A stretch of DNA of 64,000 nucleotides from Nocardioides sp. Soil805 (GTDB taxonomy: Bacteria; Actinomycetota; Actinomycetes; Propionibacteriales; Nocardioidaceae), in NCBI RefSeq assembly GCF_001429625.1, contig NZ_LMSU01000001.1, forward strand, positions 811,498-875,497, read 5' to 3'. How positions within the stretch are numbered: the stretch's first letter is position 1; every line of letters begins with the position of its first letter. A program made the translations under genes and the position numbers. The notes below the pieces were generated by a model. The model made no database searches. It saw only the letters and a list, made by a program, of their open reading frames with translations, and was not told the origin of the DNA. This document shows, in pieces, positions 1 through 10,546 of this stretch.

Positions 1-95
1 CTGACTCCGTCGCTGTTGCGGGAATCAGCCGCCGGATCTGCCCACATGTCGGGGTAGACGCTCGCCTGACTCCAGCGTTCGGGCACGTCACTCAT
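1..95 (-). CDS. Partial CDS, N-terminus of an unidentified protein
   Basis: The minus strand opens at an ATG at 95 and stays open to the window edge, giving 31 residues beginning MSDVPERWSQASVYPDMWAD. The composition (acidic, W/P/D-rich) looks coding, but the fragment is too short to assign a family. A 20-codon open frame (151 down to 92) ends in a stop overlapping this ATG. The gene lies downstream of the metallo-beta-lactamase gene on the same strand and could share its transcript. Confidence 0.5.
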   Translation of the reverse strand, partial: MSDVPERWSQASVYPDMWADPAADSRNSDGV

Positions 96-200
96 CCGGC
101 CATGGTGTTGGCCAGGAGCGCGCGCCGCAAGCGATCCGACGTTCGGCTCATCGACAGATCAGGTGACTGGAGTCGCCACCCCGTGAGGTCCGGCCCGCCC

Positions 201-974
201 TCAGAGCTCGTAGACGGCCCCGGCGACGGCGAGCTCCACGGGCCCGTCCCAGGTGGTGCGCGCCTCCGTGAGCGCGTCCTGGGGGTCGTGCCACGGCGGC
301 ACGTGGGTCAGGACCAGCCGCTCGACACCGGCACGGCGGGCCGCGGTGCCGCACTCCGACCCGGTCATGTGCAGGTCGGGCGGGTTGTCCTCGCCGTCAC
401 GGAACGACGCCTCGCACAGGAACAGGTCGGCTCCCGCAGCGATCCCCTCCAACGCCTCGCACGGGCCGGTGTCCCCGCTGTAGGCGACCGAGCGGCCGTC
501 GGCGGTGACCCGCAGCGCGAAGGCGTCGACCGGGTGCACGACCGGGACCGACTCGACCCGGAACGGACCGATCTCCACGACGGGCCGGTGCGGGCGGAAG
601 TCGAACTCCTCCCCCATCCCGGGGTCCAGCGGCAGGTCGTAGGCCCGCGCCATCCGCCCGGGGGTGTCCGGCGGCCCCCACACGGGGATGCGTGGCTGCG
701 CGCCGGTCGGGTGGTACTTGCGCATCACGTAGTAGCCGCACAGGTCCAGGCAGTGGTCGGCGTGGAGGTGGCTGATGAGCACCGCGTCGACGGTGAGCGG
801 GTCGACGTACCGGTGCAGCTGGCCGAGCGCGCCGTTGCCGAGGTCCACCAGGATCCGCCAGGTGCGGGTCCGCCCCGTGTCCCCGTCCGGGCCCTCGGCC
901 TCGAAGAGGTAGCTGCTGGCGGCCGAGTCGGGCCCCGGGTAGGAGCCCGAGCAGCCGACGACGGTGAGCCTCAC
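201..974 (-). CDS. MBL-fold phosphodiesterase (Rv1339-like)
   Basis: A 257-aa metallo-beta-lactamase fold enzyme. The zinc motif HLHADH is present (H69, H71, D73, H74), preceded by the [14 protein letters not shown] strand typical of RNase Z-like and phosphodiesterase members. The GTG start overlaps the murI stop as GTGA, so the two are translationally coupled. The same murI-MBL order occurs at Rv1338-Rv1339 of M. tuberculosis; from general knowledge, Rv1339 is reported to act on cyclic AMP. A cyclic-nucleotide phosphodiesterase is therefore the best guess, but a tRNA-processing or generic hydrolase role cannot be excluded from sequence. Confidence 0.85.
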   Translation of the reverse strand: MRLTVVGCSGSYPGPDSAASSYLFEAEGPDGDTGRTRTWRILVDLGNGALGQLHRYVDPLTVDAVLISHLHADHCLDLCGYYVMRKYHPTGAQPRIPVWGPPDTPGRMARAYDLPLDPGMGEEFDFRPHRPVVEIGPFRVESVPVVHPVDAFALRVTADGRSVAYSGDTGPCEALEGIAAGADLFLCEASFRDGEDNPPDLHMTGSECGTAARRAGVERLVLTHVPPWHDPQDALTEARTTWDGPVELAVAGAVYEL

Positions 975-1783
975 CTGAGGCCGCCGGCGAACTGGGAGGC
1001 CCCGAGCAGCTCGGCACCGAGGAAGCGGCGGCCGATCGTCTCGAACTCGTCGGGGCGCCCGGTGGTGGCGAAGGCGTACGTCGGCTCGCCGGACTCGCGC
1101 ATCAGGTCCCCGCGGACCAGCATCTTGTAGACGTCCTTGGCCGACTCCTCGGCGGAGCTCACCAGGGTCACCCCGTCACCCATCACGAGGGAGATGATGC
1201 CGGTGAGCAGCGGGTAGTGGGTGCACCCGAGCACGAGGGTGTCGACGTCGGCCTCCACCAGCGGGTCGAGGTACTCGTGGGCGACGGCCGTGAGCTCGTC
1301 GCCACCGGTGGTGCCCTGCTCCACGAAGTCGACGAAGCGCGGGCACGCCCGGACGTGCAGGTCGACGTGCGGTGCCGCGGCGAACGCGTCCTCGTAGGCC
1401 ATCGACTCGGCCGTCGCGCGGGTGCAGATGACCCCGATGCGCCCGGTGCGGGTGGCGGCGACCGCGCGGCGGGTCGCCGGCAGGATGACCTCGACGACCG
1501 GGACGTCGTACCGCTCGCGTGCGTCGCGCAGCATGGCCGCGCTGGCGGAGTTGCAGGCGATGACCAGCGCCTTGACTCCCTGCTCGTAGAGGTGGTCGAG
1601 GCACTCGAGCGCGTACTCGCGGACCTCTCCGATCGGCTTGGCGCCGTACGGCTGGCGGGCGGTGTCGCCGACGTAGAGGATCGACTCGTGCGGCAGCTGG
1701 TCGATGACCGACCGGGCGACGGTCAGGCCACCGAACCCGGAGTCGAAGATCCCGATCGGGTCCTCACGGTTGATGGTCGGCAC
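971..1783 (-). CDS. murI: Glutamate racemase
   Basis: Cytoplasmic cofactor-independent racemase converting L- to D-glutamate for peptidoglycan. Counted from the GTG at 1783 the protein has 270 aa. Catalytic Asp14 lies in GIFDSGFGG, and the two catalytic cysteines are Cys77 in VIACNSASA and Cys187 in [11 protein letters not shown]. The frame is open further up to a TTG at 1792. The GTG is preferred because a TAGCCT -10 box at 1797-1792 lies 8 nt upstream, fitting a leaderless start. The stop overlaps the next gene start as GTGA. Confidence 0.95.
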   Translation of the reverse strand: MPTINREDPIGIFDSGFGGLTVARSVIDQLPHESILYVGDTARQPYGAKPIGEVREYALECLDHLYEQGVKALVIACNSASAAMLRDARERYDVPVVEVILPATRRAVAATRTGRIGVICTRATAESMAYEDAFAAAPHVDLHVRACPRFVDFVEQGTTGGDELTAVAHEYLDPLVEADVDTLVLGCTHYPLLTGIISLVMGDGVTLVSSAEESAKDVYKMLVRGDLMRESGEPTYAFATTGRPDEFETIGRRFLGAELLGASQFAGGLR

Positions 1784-1791
1784 AAGCAGCA

Positions 1792-1797
1792 AGGCTA
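1792..1797 (-). promoter_or_regulatory. -10 box for murI
   Basis: TAGCCT on the minus strand, 8 nt before the chosen GTG. It matches the TAnnnT-to-start arrangement seen at many genes here and decides the murI start. Confidence 0.5.
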
Positions 1798-1832
1798 GGG
1801 CGTGGGGGCCGGGGATGGCACGCGCCCGGCCG

Positions 1833-1891
1833 CGTCGGCCCCGTCACACCGGACGTCGGCCCCGTCACACCGCATCGGCCCTGTCACACCG
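1833..1891. repeat. Three tandem 19-bp repeats
   Basis: Units at 1833-1851 and 1854-1872 are identical (CGTCGGCCCCGTCACACCG). The unit at 1873-1891 differs at two positions. They fill the divergent intergenic space between murI and the secreted phosphodiesterase, just upstream of its -10 box. They could be regulator-binding iterons or a recent slippage expansion. Confidence 0.75.
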
Positions 1892-1910
1892 CACGCCGGC
1901 CATCGGCGCC

Positions 1911-1916
1911 TAGGGT
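1911..1916 (+). promoter_or_regulatory. -10 box TAGGGT, leaderless start
   Basis: TAGGGT, then 7 nt, then the ATG at 1924. It overlaps the alternative GTG at 1915, which argues against that earlier start. Confidence 0.6.
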
Positions 1917-1923
1917 GGCGGGC

Positions 1924-2955
1924 ATGCCTGCTCCCTCCCGTGTACGCCGCTCCCTCGTCCTGCTCGCCTCGGCGGCGCTCCTGAGCGTCGGCGCCGTCCC
2001 CGCCGCGACCAGCGCTCCCGCGGCTGAGTCACCGCGTCGCGTGGGAGTGGCCGACACGGTGGTGGCCATCTCGATCGACGCCCTCAACCCGCACGCGCTG
2101 CGCAGGCTGGGCCGCGCGAAGGCGCCGAACCTCCACCGGATGATCCGCCAGGGCGCGAGCACCCTCAACGCGCGCACGGAGCAGGAGCTCACGCTCACCC
2201 TGCCCAACCACACGGGCATGGTGACCGGGCGCAGGATCGAGGCCGCGACCGGCGGGCACGGCGTGACCTGGAACGACGACCGGCTCACCCCGCCCACCGT
2301 CCAGGCCGCCGCCGGCGGGCCCGTCGAGTCGGTCTTCACCGTCGTCGACGACGCCGGGCTCTCGGCCGGGTTCTTCGCCAGCAAGACCAAGTTCTCCCTG
2401 TGGGACCGCTCGTGGCCGATCGCCACCGACACCGAGACGATCATCGAGGACAACGCCGCGCTGGTGAAGGCGTTCCGCGCCGACCTCGTCTCCCAGCCGC
2501 GGGCGTTCCGCCTGCTGCACCTCTCCGAGCCCGACATCGTCGGTCACGCCCAGGGCTTCATGGGCGCCGCCTATCTCAAGGCCGTACGGCGCGCCGACCG
2601 CCGCGTGGGCACCGTGCTCAGGACGATCCGCCGCGACCCCGCGCTGGCCGGCCACACCACGGTCATCCTCACCGCCGACCACGGCGGCAAGGGGGCCAAC
2701 CACACCGATCCCACCAAGGCCGTCGACTACCGCGTCCCCTTCCTGGTGTGGGGTGCGGGCACGGACCGGGGCAGCGACCTCTACGACCTCAACCCCGACT
2801 ACGCCGACCCGGGCCGCGTCCGCTCGCCGTACTCCGGCACGCAGCCGGTCCGCAACGGCGACGTCGCCAACCTGGCCCTCGACCTCCTCGGGCTGCCGGC
2901 GGTGCCGGGCAGCGAGCACGACGTCGCGCAGGACCTCGACGTCAGCGCCGACTGA
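1924..2955 (+). CDS. Secreted alkaline-phosphatase-superfamily phosphodiesterase
   Basis: About 343 aa with an N-terminal signal peptide (MPAPSRVRRS then a hydrophobic stretch ending near ATSAPAAE). The mature part carries type I phosphodiesterase/nucleotide pyrophosphatase features. The first metal site is VVAISIDALNP, the nucleophile is probably the Thr in LTLPNHTGMVTG, and later sites are HLSEPDIVGHAQGF and ILTADHGGKGANHTD. It probably hydrolyses phosphodiester or phosphonate bonds outside the membrane; the substrate is not readable. The ATG at 1924 sits 7 nt after a TAGGGT box. Confidence 0.88.
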   Translation: MPAPSRVRRSLVLLASAALLSVGAVPAATSAPAAESPRRVGVADTVVAISIDALNPHALRRLGRAKAPNLHRMIRQGASTLNARTEQELTLTLPNHTGMVTGRRIEAATGGHGVTWNDDRLTPPTVQAAAGGPVESVFTVVDDAGLSAGFFASKTKFSLWDRSWPIATDTETIIEDNAALVKAFRADLVSQPRAFRLLHLSEPDIVGHAQGFMGAAYLKAVRRADRRVGTVLRTIRRDPALAGHTTVILTADHGGKGANHTDPTKAVDYRVPFLVWGAGTDRGSDLYDLNPDYADPGRVRSPYSGTQPVRNGDVANLALDLLGLPAVPGSEHDVAQDLDVSAD

Positions 2956-2958
2956 CCC

Positions 2959-3840
2959 TCACCGCTCGCCGGGCAGGGGCCAGGGGTTGAAGCGACAGCC
3001 GTCGAGGCCCTTGGACTGCTGCATCATCACCGGGGCGAGGCTGCCCGGGCCCGGGCAGCCCACGTGGCCGCGGCCGAGCCAGTGCCCGGTCTCGTGGTTG
3101 ACCACCATGTGGCGGTAGTCGCGCAGCGGCCGGCGGGCCGCGTTCCACGCGGGTGACGCGTGCTTCCAGCGCTCCTGGTTGATGACGACGTAGCGCCCGA
3201 TCCGGCACGACCACGTCGTCGAGCAGGTGGAGGAGAAGCTCGGCATCGCCGAGGCGGCGGCCAGCACCAGGGTGAAGTCACCCCCGCGGGGCACGCGGCG
3301 GAACTCGATGCCACCGGCACGCCACCCCCGCGCGTCGTCGTACGTCTCCTGCGCCTGGCGGCGGAACACCGCGACGCTGGTGGTGAGCGCGCCGCGGGTC
3401 GTCACGCTGTAGGTGACCCGCCGGCGCACCGGGGCGGCGTAGGCCACCTCCCGCGTCGCGGCGGAGCTCGCCGCGGTCCACGCGTAGCCCTCGGCACGGA
3501 CCCGGACCTCGACGCTGATGCGGGCGCCGACGTCGGGGGCACCGAGGCGGTAGCGGCGCTCGCGGGCGCCACGGATCCGCTCGCCGTCGCGCAGCCAGCG
3601 GTACGTCGTCTCGTCGCGCCGGGGCGTCCAGCGGCCGGGGTCGGCGCGCAGCTCCTCACCCTGACGGGCCCGGCCCTCGATCGAGGGGACCTCGACGGTG
3701 GCCAGCCCCGGCAGCGGGGAGGGTTCCCGAGCGGCCGCGAGCGGCGCGGTCGGCAGCAGGGTCAGGAAGAGGGCCGCGGCGACCAGCGAGGGTCGCAGGC
3801 GGCGAACTCGGGGGGCTCGGGACGGGGCTCGCGGGGGCAC
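2959..3840 (-). CDS. DUF3152 protein, secreted zinc-metalloprotease-like
   Basis: About 293 aa from the GTG at 3840. The basic N-terminus (RAPRVRRLRPSLV) leads into a hydrophobic signal segment. The middle resembles an Ig-like or repeat domain. The C-terminal DUF3152 domain holds HETGHWLGRGH (HExxHxxGxxH), the zinc-binding signature of metzincin-like proteases, and a CxxxxxFNPWP tail. The frame extends to 3909, but that overlaps cysM; the GTG gives a good signal peptide and only a 7-nt gap. It is convergent with the upstream phosphodiesterase, 3 nt away. Exported protease activity is inferred from the motif. Confidence 0.82.
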   Translation of the reverse strand: MPPRAPSRAPRVRRLRPSLVAAALFLTLLPTAPLAAAREPSPLPGLATVEVPSIEGRARQGEELRADPGRWTPRRDETTYRWLRDGERIRGARERRYRLGAPDVGARISVEVRVRAEGYAWTAASSAATREVAYAAPVRRRVTYSVTTRGALTTSVAVFRRQAQETYDDARGWRAGGIEFRRVPRGGDFTLVLAAASAMPSFSSTCSTTWSCRIGRYVVINQERWKHASPAWNAARRPLRDYRHMVVNHETGHWLGRGHVGCPGPGSLAPVMMQQSKGLDGCRFNPWPLPGER

Positions 3841-3847
3841 GCGAGCA

Positions 3848-5080
<1,233 letters not shown>

Positions 5081-5081
<1 letters not shown>

Positions 5082-5536
5082 CAGGGGGTGCTCTCTTCCG
5101 ATTCTCGGGGCAACAGCTGGGCGACGACGGTGACGTCTTCCTCGGTCACCGCGCCGTCGATGATGCGATACGACCTGAACTCCACGGGGCCGTCGTTATT
5201 CCCGTGTGTGCGCGTGCTCACCAGGACGTAGTGGGCGTTCGGCTCCATGGCCAGCCCGATGTCGGTGCGGCTGGGGTAGGCCTCGGTGGCCGTGTGCGAG
5301 TGGTAGACGACCACCGGCTCCTCGTCCCGCGCGTCCATGTCCTTGTACAGCTGCAGGAGGTCGGTCGAGTCGAACTCGTAGAACGTCGGGCTGCCGGCGG
5401 CGTTGACCATCTCCACGAGCCGCTCGGGGCGGTCACTGCCCTCGGGGCCGGCGACGATGCCGCAGGCCTCGTCGGGGTGGTCGCGCTTGGCGTGGGCGAC
5501 GATCGCGTCGTACGTCGCCTGGTCGATGGTCAGCAC
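5081..5536 (-). CDS. mec: JAMM/MPN metallopeptidase releasing cysteine from CysO
   Basis: A 151-aa JAMM-domain peptidase. The zinc motif is complete: Glu23 in DEACGIV, then H79-S-H81 followed by S89 and D92 (HSHTATEAYPSRTD). In the family's pathway it hydrolyses CysO-cysteine to regenerate CysO and free cysteine. The GTG start lies 6 nt after a TAGGGT -10 box, so it probably opens the mec-cysO-cysM operon as a leaderless gene. Confidence 0.93.
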
Positions 5537-5542
5537 GGATCC

Positions 5543-5548
5543 ACCCTA
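5543..5548 (-). promoter_or_regulatory. -10 box TAGGGT for mec-cysO-cysM
   Basis: TAGGGT on the minus strand, 6 nt before the mec GTG, with no Shine-Dalgarno sequence between. Likely leaderless promoter of the cysteine operon. Confidence 0.6.
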
Positions 5549-5588
5549 GGCAGTCGACCAACTTGACCCGGCCCCGTCTCACCACATA

Positions 5589-5606
5589 TATCTTGACATC
5601 AAGATA
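5589..5606. promoter_or_regulatory. MarR-type operator palindrome
   Basis: TATCTTGACATCAAGATA is a perfect inverted repeat: 8-bp arms around CA. It lies 20 nt upstream of the MFS gene in an AT-rich pocket. Arm length and the TTGA/TCAA core are typical of MarR/OhrR-family operators. No MarR gene lies beside it, so the regulator would act from elsewhere. Confidence 0.65.
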
Positions 5607-5626
5607 GATCCGCTCGGGGGGACACG

Positions 5627-6877
5627 ATGACGACCAGCACCATCCAGCCGCTGACCCGGCACGGCATCCCCCTCGAGCGCGACCTGCGGGTGCTCGCCAT
5701 CGGCTCGTTCGCCAACCGGTTCGGTGCCGGCGCCGTGATGACGACCAGCGCGCTCTACTTCACCCGGCAGGTCGGGTTCTCCGCGGCGGAGGTCGCCTTC
5801 GCGCTCTCCGTGGCCGCTCTCGTCGGCATCGTGGTGCAGGTGCCGGCCGGCCACCTCGGCGACAGCCACGGGCCACGGCGGATGCTCACCTTCTTCATGG
5901 TCGGCGCCGCCCTGACCAGCGCGCTGCCCGTCCTCGCCCAGACCCCGTGGCAGCTGGCGCTGCTCCTCGGCCTCCTCGCGCTCTTCGAACGGTCCGCGGG
6001 CTCCGTCCAGCAGGGCGTCATCGCCCAGCTCGCGACGGGCGGACGCGGCGTGCTCTTCAAGGCCTACCTGCGCGCGGTGACCAACACCGCGATCGGGCTC
6101 GGGTCGGTCTTCGGCGGGGCCGCGCTCGTCGTCGACGAGTCGTGGGCCTACGTGTCGGTCTTCGTGCTGAACGCCGTCTTCACCGGCTTCGCGGCCTGGA
6201 ACACCACCCGCCTCCCCGACCTCCCGGCGTACCGGCGTGCGGAGGGCGAGCCCCGGATGGCCGTGCTGCGGGACTGGCCCTACGCGGTCGTCGTGGCCAT
6301 CACCGGGCTGTTCTCGCTGCACTTCTTCGTGATGGAGCTCGGCCTCGCCCTCTTCATCTCCGAGCGCACCGAGGCGCCGCCGGTGATGGTCGCCGTCCTG
6401 CTCATCCTCAACACGGCGTGCGTGGCGATCTTCCAGGTCCGGCTGTCACGCCGCGCCGACTCGGTCGAGGCCGGCGCCCGTGCGCTGGTGCGCGGGGCCG
6501 TGTGGATCGCGGCCGGCTTCGCCATCGTCTCCCTGGCCGACCGCGGCGACGTGACCTTCGCCGTGGTGGTGCTCGTCGCCGGCTCGCTGGTGCACGTGGT
6601 CGGCGAGATGATCGGCTCCGGCGGCCAGTGGGGCCTGCAGATGGGACTCGCACCGCACGAGCGGCAGGGGCAGTACCAGGGCTTCGCCGGCCTCGGGTTC
6701 AGCGTCATCGCCGTGGTGGGACCGCCGGTGGTGACCCTGCTGTGCGTCGAGATGGGCGAGGCCGGCTGGCTCATCCTGGCCGGCCTGATGCTGGTCATCG
6801 CCCTCGTGTCGGTGCCGGTCTCGCGGTGGGCACTTGCGTCGCGGGAGCGGTACGGCGTCACCACCCACTCGGGCTGA
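5627..6877 (+). CDS. MFS transporter, probable drug exporter
   Basis: A 416-aa integral membrane protein with about 12 hydrophobic segments and the MFS loop 2-3 motif in GHLGDSHGPRRM. The N-half starts with the RFGAGAVMTT helix seen in multidrug-type MFS proteins. It stands alone between the cysteine operon and a DUF429 gene. The MarR-type palindrome just upstream suggests induction by a small ligand relieving repression. A ribosome site (GGGGGGACACG) precedes the ATG. The substrate is unknown. Confidence 0.87.
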   Translation: MTTSTIQPLTRHGIPLERDLRVLAIGSFANRFGAGAVMTTSALYFTRQVGFSAAEVAFALSVAALVGIVVQVPAGHLGDSHGPRRMLTFFMVGAALTSALPVLAQTPWQLALLLGLLALFERSAGSVQQGVIAQLATGGRGVLFKAYLRAVTNTAIGLGSVFGGAALVVDESWAYVSVFVLNAVFTGFAAWNTTRLPDLPAYRRAEGEPRMAVLRDWPYAVVVAITGLFSLHFFVMELGLALFISERTEAPPVMVAVLLILNTACVAIFQVRLSRRADSVEAGARALVRGAVWIAAGFAIVSLADRGDVTFAVVVLVAGSLVHVVGEMIGSGGQWGLQMGLAPHERQGQYQGFAGLGFSVIAVVGPPVVTLLCVEMGEAGWLILAGLMLVIALVSVPVSRWALASRERYGVTTHSG

Positions 6878-6895
6878 CGGCCGCTGGGGTCGCGC

Positions 6896-7762
6896 TCAGA
6901 CGCGGATCGCGGCGGGGATGCCGTCGCCGAAGACCTCGGGCTCGGCCGGGAAGGACTCGCCGGCCCCGCGGTCGTGGCGGGCGGCGCTCCACGCGGCCGC
7001 GCACGCGTCGAGGAGGTCGTCCTCGCCGAAGCCGGCGCCGCGGAACCACGCCGGCGCAGCCAGGCCGTGGGCGCGCAGCGCCTCGCGACGGGCAAGCACC
7101 CCCTCCGGGTCCTTCTTGCGTGCGATCACCGGCGAGCCGGCCATGCGGGCGAAGCTGAGCTCGGGATGCACCTCGATCACCTCGGTGCCCGGTCCCGAGC
7201 GGATCCAGGCGTCGACCTCGAGGACCTTCGCGCCCAGGGCGTAGGCCTGCGCGCTCGCGCTGCTCGCCCCGCCGGTGGCGGCCAGGTTGGCCGCCCGGGC
7301 CAGCTCGTAGGTGTCCGCCTCGTACGCCGCCCGCGTGAGCGTCGGGAACACCGACGAGCCCTTGCCGACGAGCTGGCGACGCGCCTCGCCGTCGGCCCGC
7401 CGGGGGCCGGAGTCCGGGAGGCCGATCGGGATGTCGATCGCCACGACGGCCGGCTCGGCGCGCTCCCGGACCAGGGCCACGAGGTCGGCGATGGAGCCGG
7501 CGACGTGCACGGTCGGCCGCCCGTCGGGGCCGAGGAGGACGCCCACCCAGCCTGCCGGGCAGGCGTCCACGCCGAGCACGGGACGGTCGGGGCGCAGCAC
7601 GTCCGGGACGCCGTCGGTGGAGGGCAGCTCCTCCAGCACCTCCGTCAACGCCTCGCGGACCGGCTCGGCGCCGTACGCCTCACGACCGCGCGCCACCAGG
7701 GCGAGCAGCTGCCGCCGCCACTCGTCCGGGGTCGGGCCGGGACCGGAGGGTGCTCCCGTCAC
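6896..7762 (-). CDS. DUF429 domain protein
   Basis: A 288-aa protein. The N-terminal 60 residues are helical and possibly a separate dimerisation arm. From about residue 62 comes the DUF429 domain: VLGVDACPAGWVGVL, then AIDIPIGLPD and, near the end, DDLLDACAAAWSA. These acidic motifs resemble RNase H-like nuclease folds, but no activity is established. The GTG start overlaps the Nudix stop as GTGA, so it is the last gene of a clpS-DUF2017-Nudix-DUF429 operon. Confidence 0.82.
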   Translation of the reverse strand: MTGAPSGPGPTPDEWRRQLLALVARGREAYGAEPVREALTEVLEELPSTDGVPDVLRPDRPVLGVDACPAGWVGVLLGPDGRPTVHVAGSIADLVALVRERAEPAVVAIDIPIGLPDSGPRRADGEARRQLVGKGSSVFPTLTRAAYEADTYELARAANLAATGGASSASAQAYALGAKVLEVDAWIRSGPGTEVIEVHPELSFARMAGSPVIARKKDPEGVLARREALRAHGLAAPAWFRGAGFGEDDLLDACAAAWSAARHDRGAGESFPAEPEVFGDGIPAAIRV

Positions 7763-8331
7763 GGCTGCGGGCGACCGGGTGTGCGCAGATGCACCTGGTC
7801 GGGCGCCGCGGTGGTGCCGTCACGCACGGTCGGGTCCCAGTCGAGCGGCGCGGCATCCGGATCGGTGACGAACCGCGCCTCACGCTCGCCGGACAGCGCG
7901 GCAGCCACCCGCTGGGTCATCGACTCCGACATCGGGGGCAGCGCGTCCAGCGGCCACCACCGCACGTCGGTGGACTCGTCGTCGGCCACGTGGGCCTCGC
8001 CGCTGAGCCAGGTGCAGGCGAAGGTCAGGTCGAGGTACGACGCCCTGTCACCGTTGTCGTAGACGACCTCGGACATCACCGACGTCGAGGCCAGCCGGTC
8101 GACGCGGATGACCACGCCGGCCTCCTCGAGCGCCTCGCGCGCCGCCGCCACGGCGGGCTCCTCCCCCGGGTCGACGATGCCGGTGACCGGGGTCCAGGCG
8201 CCGTTGTCGGCCCGCTCCACCATGAGGAGCTCGTCGTCGCGCCGGATGACCGCGGTGACGCCGGGCAGCCAGAGCGGGTGACTGCCGATCATCTGGCGGA
8301 TCTCGACGACGAACTCGGGGACCGGGCTCAT
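7759..8331 (-). CDS. Nudix hydrolase
   Basis: A 190-aa protein. The Nudix box reads GIVDPGEEPAVAAAREALEEAGV (GX5EX7REUXEEXGU), the Mg-binding signature for hydrolysis of nucleoside diphosphates linked to another moiety. The ATG at 8331 is chosen over an upstream in-frame start because it forms an ATGA overlap with the DUF2017 stop. The C-terminal 50 residues (DPDAAPLDWDPTVRDG onward) lie beyond the Nudix fold. The substrate is unknown. Confidence 0.9.
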   Translation of the reverse strand: MSPVPEFVVEIRQMIGSHPLWLPGVTAVIRRDDELLMVERADNGAWTPVTGIVDPGEEPAVAAAREALEEAGVVIRVDRLASTSVMSEVVYDNGDRASYLDLTFACTWLSGEAHVADDESTDVRWWPLDALPPMSESMTQRVAAALSGEREARFVTDPDAAPLDWDPTVRDGTTAAPDQVHLRTPGRPQP

Positions 8332-8912
8332 GCCGTGAGTGCCTCGACGAGGGTCTCCTGGAGCCAGCCGATCCACTCGTAGATGTCGTGCGCCTGGGCG
8401 CGCGGGTCGTCGTCGGGCAGCGCGTGCCAGCGGTCCTCGTCGCCGTCCTCGACCCCGAGCCGGGTGGCCAGCGCGAGGCGGATGTCGGTGAAGGAGCGCA
8501 TCCAGGTCTCGGCGGTCGGCTCGTCGAGCTCGACGTCGATCATCAGCCCGTCCTCGGTCAGCTCGGGCGGCAGCCCGGCCTCCTCGAGCCCGTCGATGAT
8601 CGTGCAGGCCGCGGCCGCCTTGCCGTCGCGCAGGGTCCCCTCGGTGAAGCGCCGGAACTCGGCGGCGGCCTCCTCGTCGTCGGCGTACGCCGTGGGGAAG
8701 AGGCGGTGCAGCACCGGGTCCTCAGGAGCGGTCGTCGGCCCGGAGAAGTCCATCATCGCCTCGAACGGGTCGCGGGACTCGTCCGGGACGGCGGCCTCGT
8801 TGCGCAGCAGCTCGACGATCTGCGAGGCGAGCGAGCGCAGCAGGTCGGCCTCGAAGCCGGTGAAGGTCCCGATGACCAGACGACTGCGGCGGTGCCGGGC
8901 GAAGCCCGTCAT
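8328..8912 (-). CDS. DUF2017 protein, ClpS-associated
   Basis: A 194-aa acidic protein of the DUF2017 family, which in actinobacteria follows clpS (Rv1332 next to Rv1331 in M. tuberculosis). It begins [17 protein letters not shown] and is rich in alpha-helix-forming segments. The ATG forms an ATGA overlap with the clpS stop. A role in adaptor-mediated Clp proteolysis is inferred only from the linkage. Confidence 0.88.
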   Translation of the reverse strand: MTGFARHRRSRLVIGTFTGFEADLLRSLASQIVELLRNEAAVPDESRDPFEAMMDFSGPTTAPEDPVLHRLFPTAYADDEEAAAEFRRFTEGTLRDGKAAAACTIIDGLEEAGLPPELTEDGLMIDVELDEPTAETWMRSFTDIRLALATRLGVEDGDEDRWHALPDDDPRAQAHDIYEWIGWLQETLVEALTA

Positions 8913-9205
8913 GAGGCGCGCTCCATGGTCGCCCACAGGCCGTACTCGTGCATCGCCTGCACGTCGCGCTCCATCTCCTCGCGGGTGCCGGTGGAGACCA
9001 CCGACTTGCCGTCGGTGTGGACCTCCATCATCAGCCGCTCGGCCTTGGCCTTGTCGTAGCCGAAGTACTTCTGGAACACGTAGGCGACGTAGGACATCAG
9101 GTTGACCGGGTCGTTCCAGACGATGGTCACCCACGGCTTGGCGAGGAACGTGATCTCGTCCGGCGAGAGCGTCGGATCGACCTCGACAGGGCTGGCAGCG
9201 GACAC
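8909..9205 (-). CDS. clpS: ATP-dependent Clp protease adaptor ClpS
   Basis: A 98-aa adaptor that delivers N-degron substrates to ClpC/ClpA. The conserved [21 protein letters not shown] motif is split here as [11 protein letters not shown] and [13 protein letters not shown]. The substrate-pocket Asn-Asp and the MxxVHxxGKxxV helix ([13 protein letters not shown]) are intact. The GTG at 9205 ([13 protein letters not shown]) is the only plausible start; the open frame upstream runs antisense to pncB. It is divergent from pncB, as in mycobacteria. Confidence 0.95.
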   Translation of the reverse strand: MSAASPVEVDPTLSPDEITFLAKPWVTIVWNDPVNLMSYVAYVFQKYFGYDKAKAERLMMEVHTDGKSVVSTGTREEMERDVQAMHEYGLWATMERAS

Positions 9206-9259
9206 GGGACCATCGTGGCACAGGCCCGGAGCCCGGCTCCCCCGTGGGAGGCTGCCACG

Positions 9260-10543
9260 GTGACCCGATCGCCGGCCCTGCTGACCGACCACTACGAGCT
9301 CACCATGGTCCAGGCGGCCCTGCACGCCGGCACCGCCGAGCGGCACTCGGTCTTCGAGCTCTTCCCGCGGCGCCTCCCCGACGGGCGCCGCTACGGCGTG
9401 GTCGCCGGCGTCGGTCGGGCACTCGACGCCATCGAGTCCTTCCGGTTCACCGACGAGGACCTCGCGGTGCTCTGCGAGGTGCTCGACGAGACCACCTGCG
9501 AGTGGCTGGCGTCGTACCGCTTCTCCGGCGACGTCTGGGGGTACGCCGAGGGCGAGGCCTACTTCCCCTACTCGCCGCTGCTGGTGGTCGAGGGCGGCTT
9601 CGCCGAGGCCGTGGTCCTCGAGACGGTGCTGTTGTCGATCTACAACCACGACTCCGCGATCGCCTCCGCCGCGTCCCGGATGACCTGGGCGGCCGGGGAC
9701 CGGCCGTGCATCGAGATGGGCTCGCGCCGCACCCACGAGGAGGCGGCCGTGGCGGCCGCGCGGGCGGCGTACGTCGCGGGCTTCGCCACCACCTCCAACC
9801 TCGCCGCCCGACAGCGGTACGGCGTGCCGAGCGCCGGCACCGCGGCCCACTCCTTCGTCCTGCTGCACGACACCGAGGCGGACGCGTTCCGCGCGCAGGT
9901 CGACGCGCTCGGCGTGGGGACGACCCTGCTGGTGGACACCTACGACGTCGCCGCCGCGGTGCGGACCGCGGTGGAGATCGCGGGTCCCGACCTGGGGGCG
10001 GTGCGCCTCGACTCGGGTGACCTGGGGGTGCTGGCGCACGAGGTGCGCGCCCAGCTGGACTCGCTCGGCGCGAACGGCACCCGGATCCTGGTGACCAGCG
10101 ACCTCGACGAGCACGCGATCGCCTCCCTCGCCGCCGCGCCGGTCGACGGCTACGGCGTCGGCACCCAGCTGGTGACCGGGTCCGGACACCCGACCTGCGG
10201 CTTCGTCTACAAGCTCGTCTCCCGGGCCGGGGACGACGGCGAGATGGTGTCGGTGGCCAAGCGATCGAGCGACAAGATCTCGATCGGCGGACGCAAGTAC
10301 GCCCTGCGGCGTCGCGACTCCTCGGGCGTGGCCCGCTCCGAGGTGGTGGGGATCGGCACGCCACCCGTCGACGACGGCGACGACCGGGACCTGCTCGTCC
10401 CGCTGGTCGCCGGCGGCGAGGTCGTGGGGCGCACGACCCTCGACGAGGCCCGCGCGCACCACCTGATGGCCCGCTCCGAGCTCCCCCGGGCGGCGGGCAA
10501 GCTCTCACGGGGCGAGGCGGTCATCGAGACGCTGCACGTCTGA
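9260..10543 (+). CDS. pncB: Nicotinate phosphoribosyltransferase
   Basis: A 427-aa enzyme that joins nicotinate and PRPP, an ATP-stimulated step of NAD salvage. Diagnostic segments are [15 protein letters not shown] at the N-terminus, [26 protein letters not shown] and the glycine-rich [10 protein letters not shown]. The GTG at 9260 ([14 protein letters not shown]) is chosen because upstream codons lie antisense to clpS. It is divergent from clpS with a 54-bp gap. Confidence 0.95.
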   Translation: MTRSPALLTDHYELTMVQAALHAGTAERHSVFELFPRRLPDGRRYGVVAGVGRALDAIESFRFTDEDLAVLCEVLDETTCEWLASYRFSGDVWGYAEGEAYFPYSPLLVVEGGFAEAVVLETVLLSIYNHDSAIASAASRMTWAAGDRPCIEMGSRRTHEEAAVAAARAAYVAGFATTSNLAARQRYGVPSAGTAAHSFVLLHDTEADAFRAQVDALGVGTTLLVDTYDVAAAVRTAVEIAGPDLGAVRLDSGDLGVLAHEVRAQLDSLGANGTRILVTSDLDEHAIASLAAAPVDGYGVGTQLVTGSGHPTCGFVYKLVSRAGDDGEMVSVAKRSSDKISIGGRKYALRRRDSSGVARSEVVGIGTPPVDDGDDRDLLVPLVAGGEVVGRTTLDEARAHHLMARSELPRAAGKLSRGEAVIETLHV

Positions 10544-10546
10544 GGC

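Noticed and set aside
102..1130. Long plus-strand open frame opposite the MBL and murI genes
   Set aside because: It is antisense to two well-supported genes and is Arg/Gly/Val-rich with no recognisable domain, as expected from GC-rich codon bias on the opposite strand.
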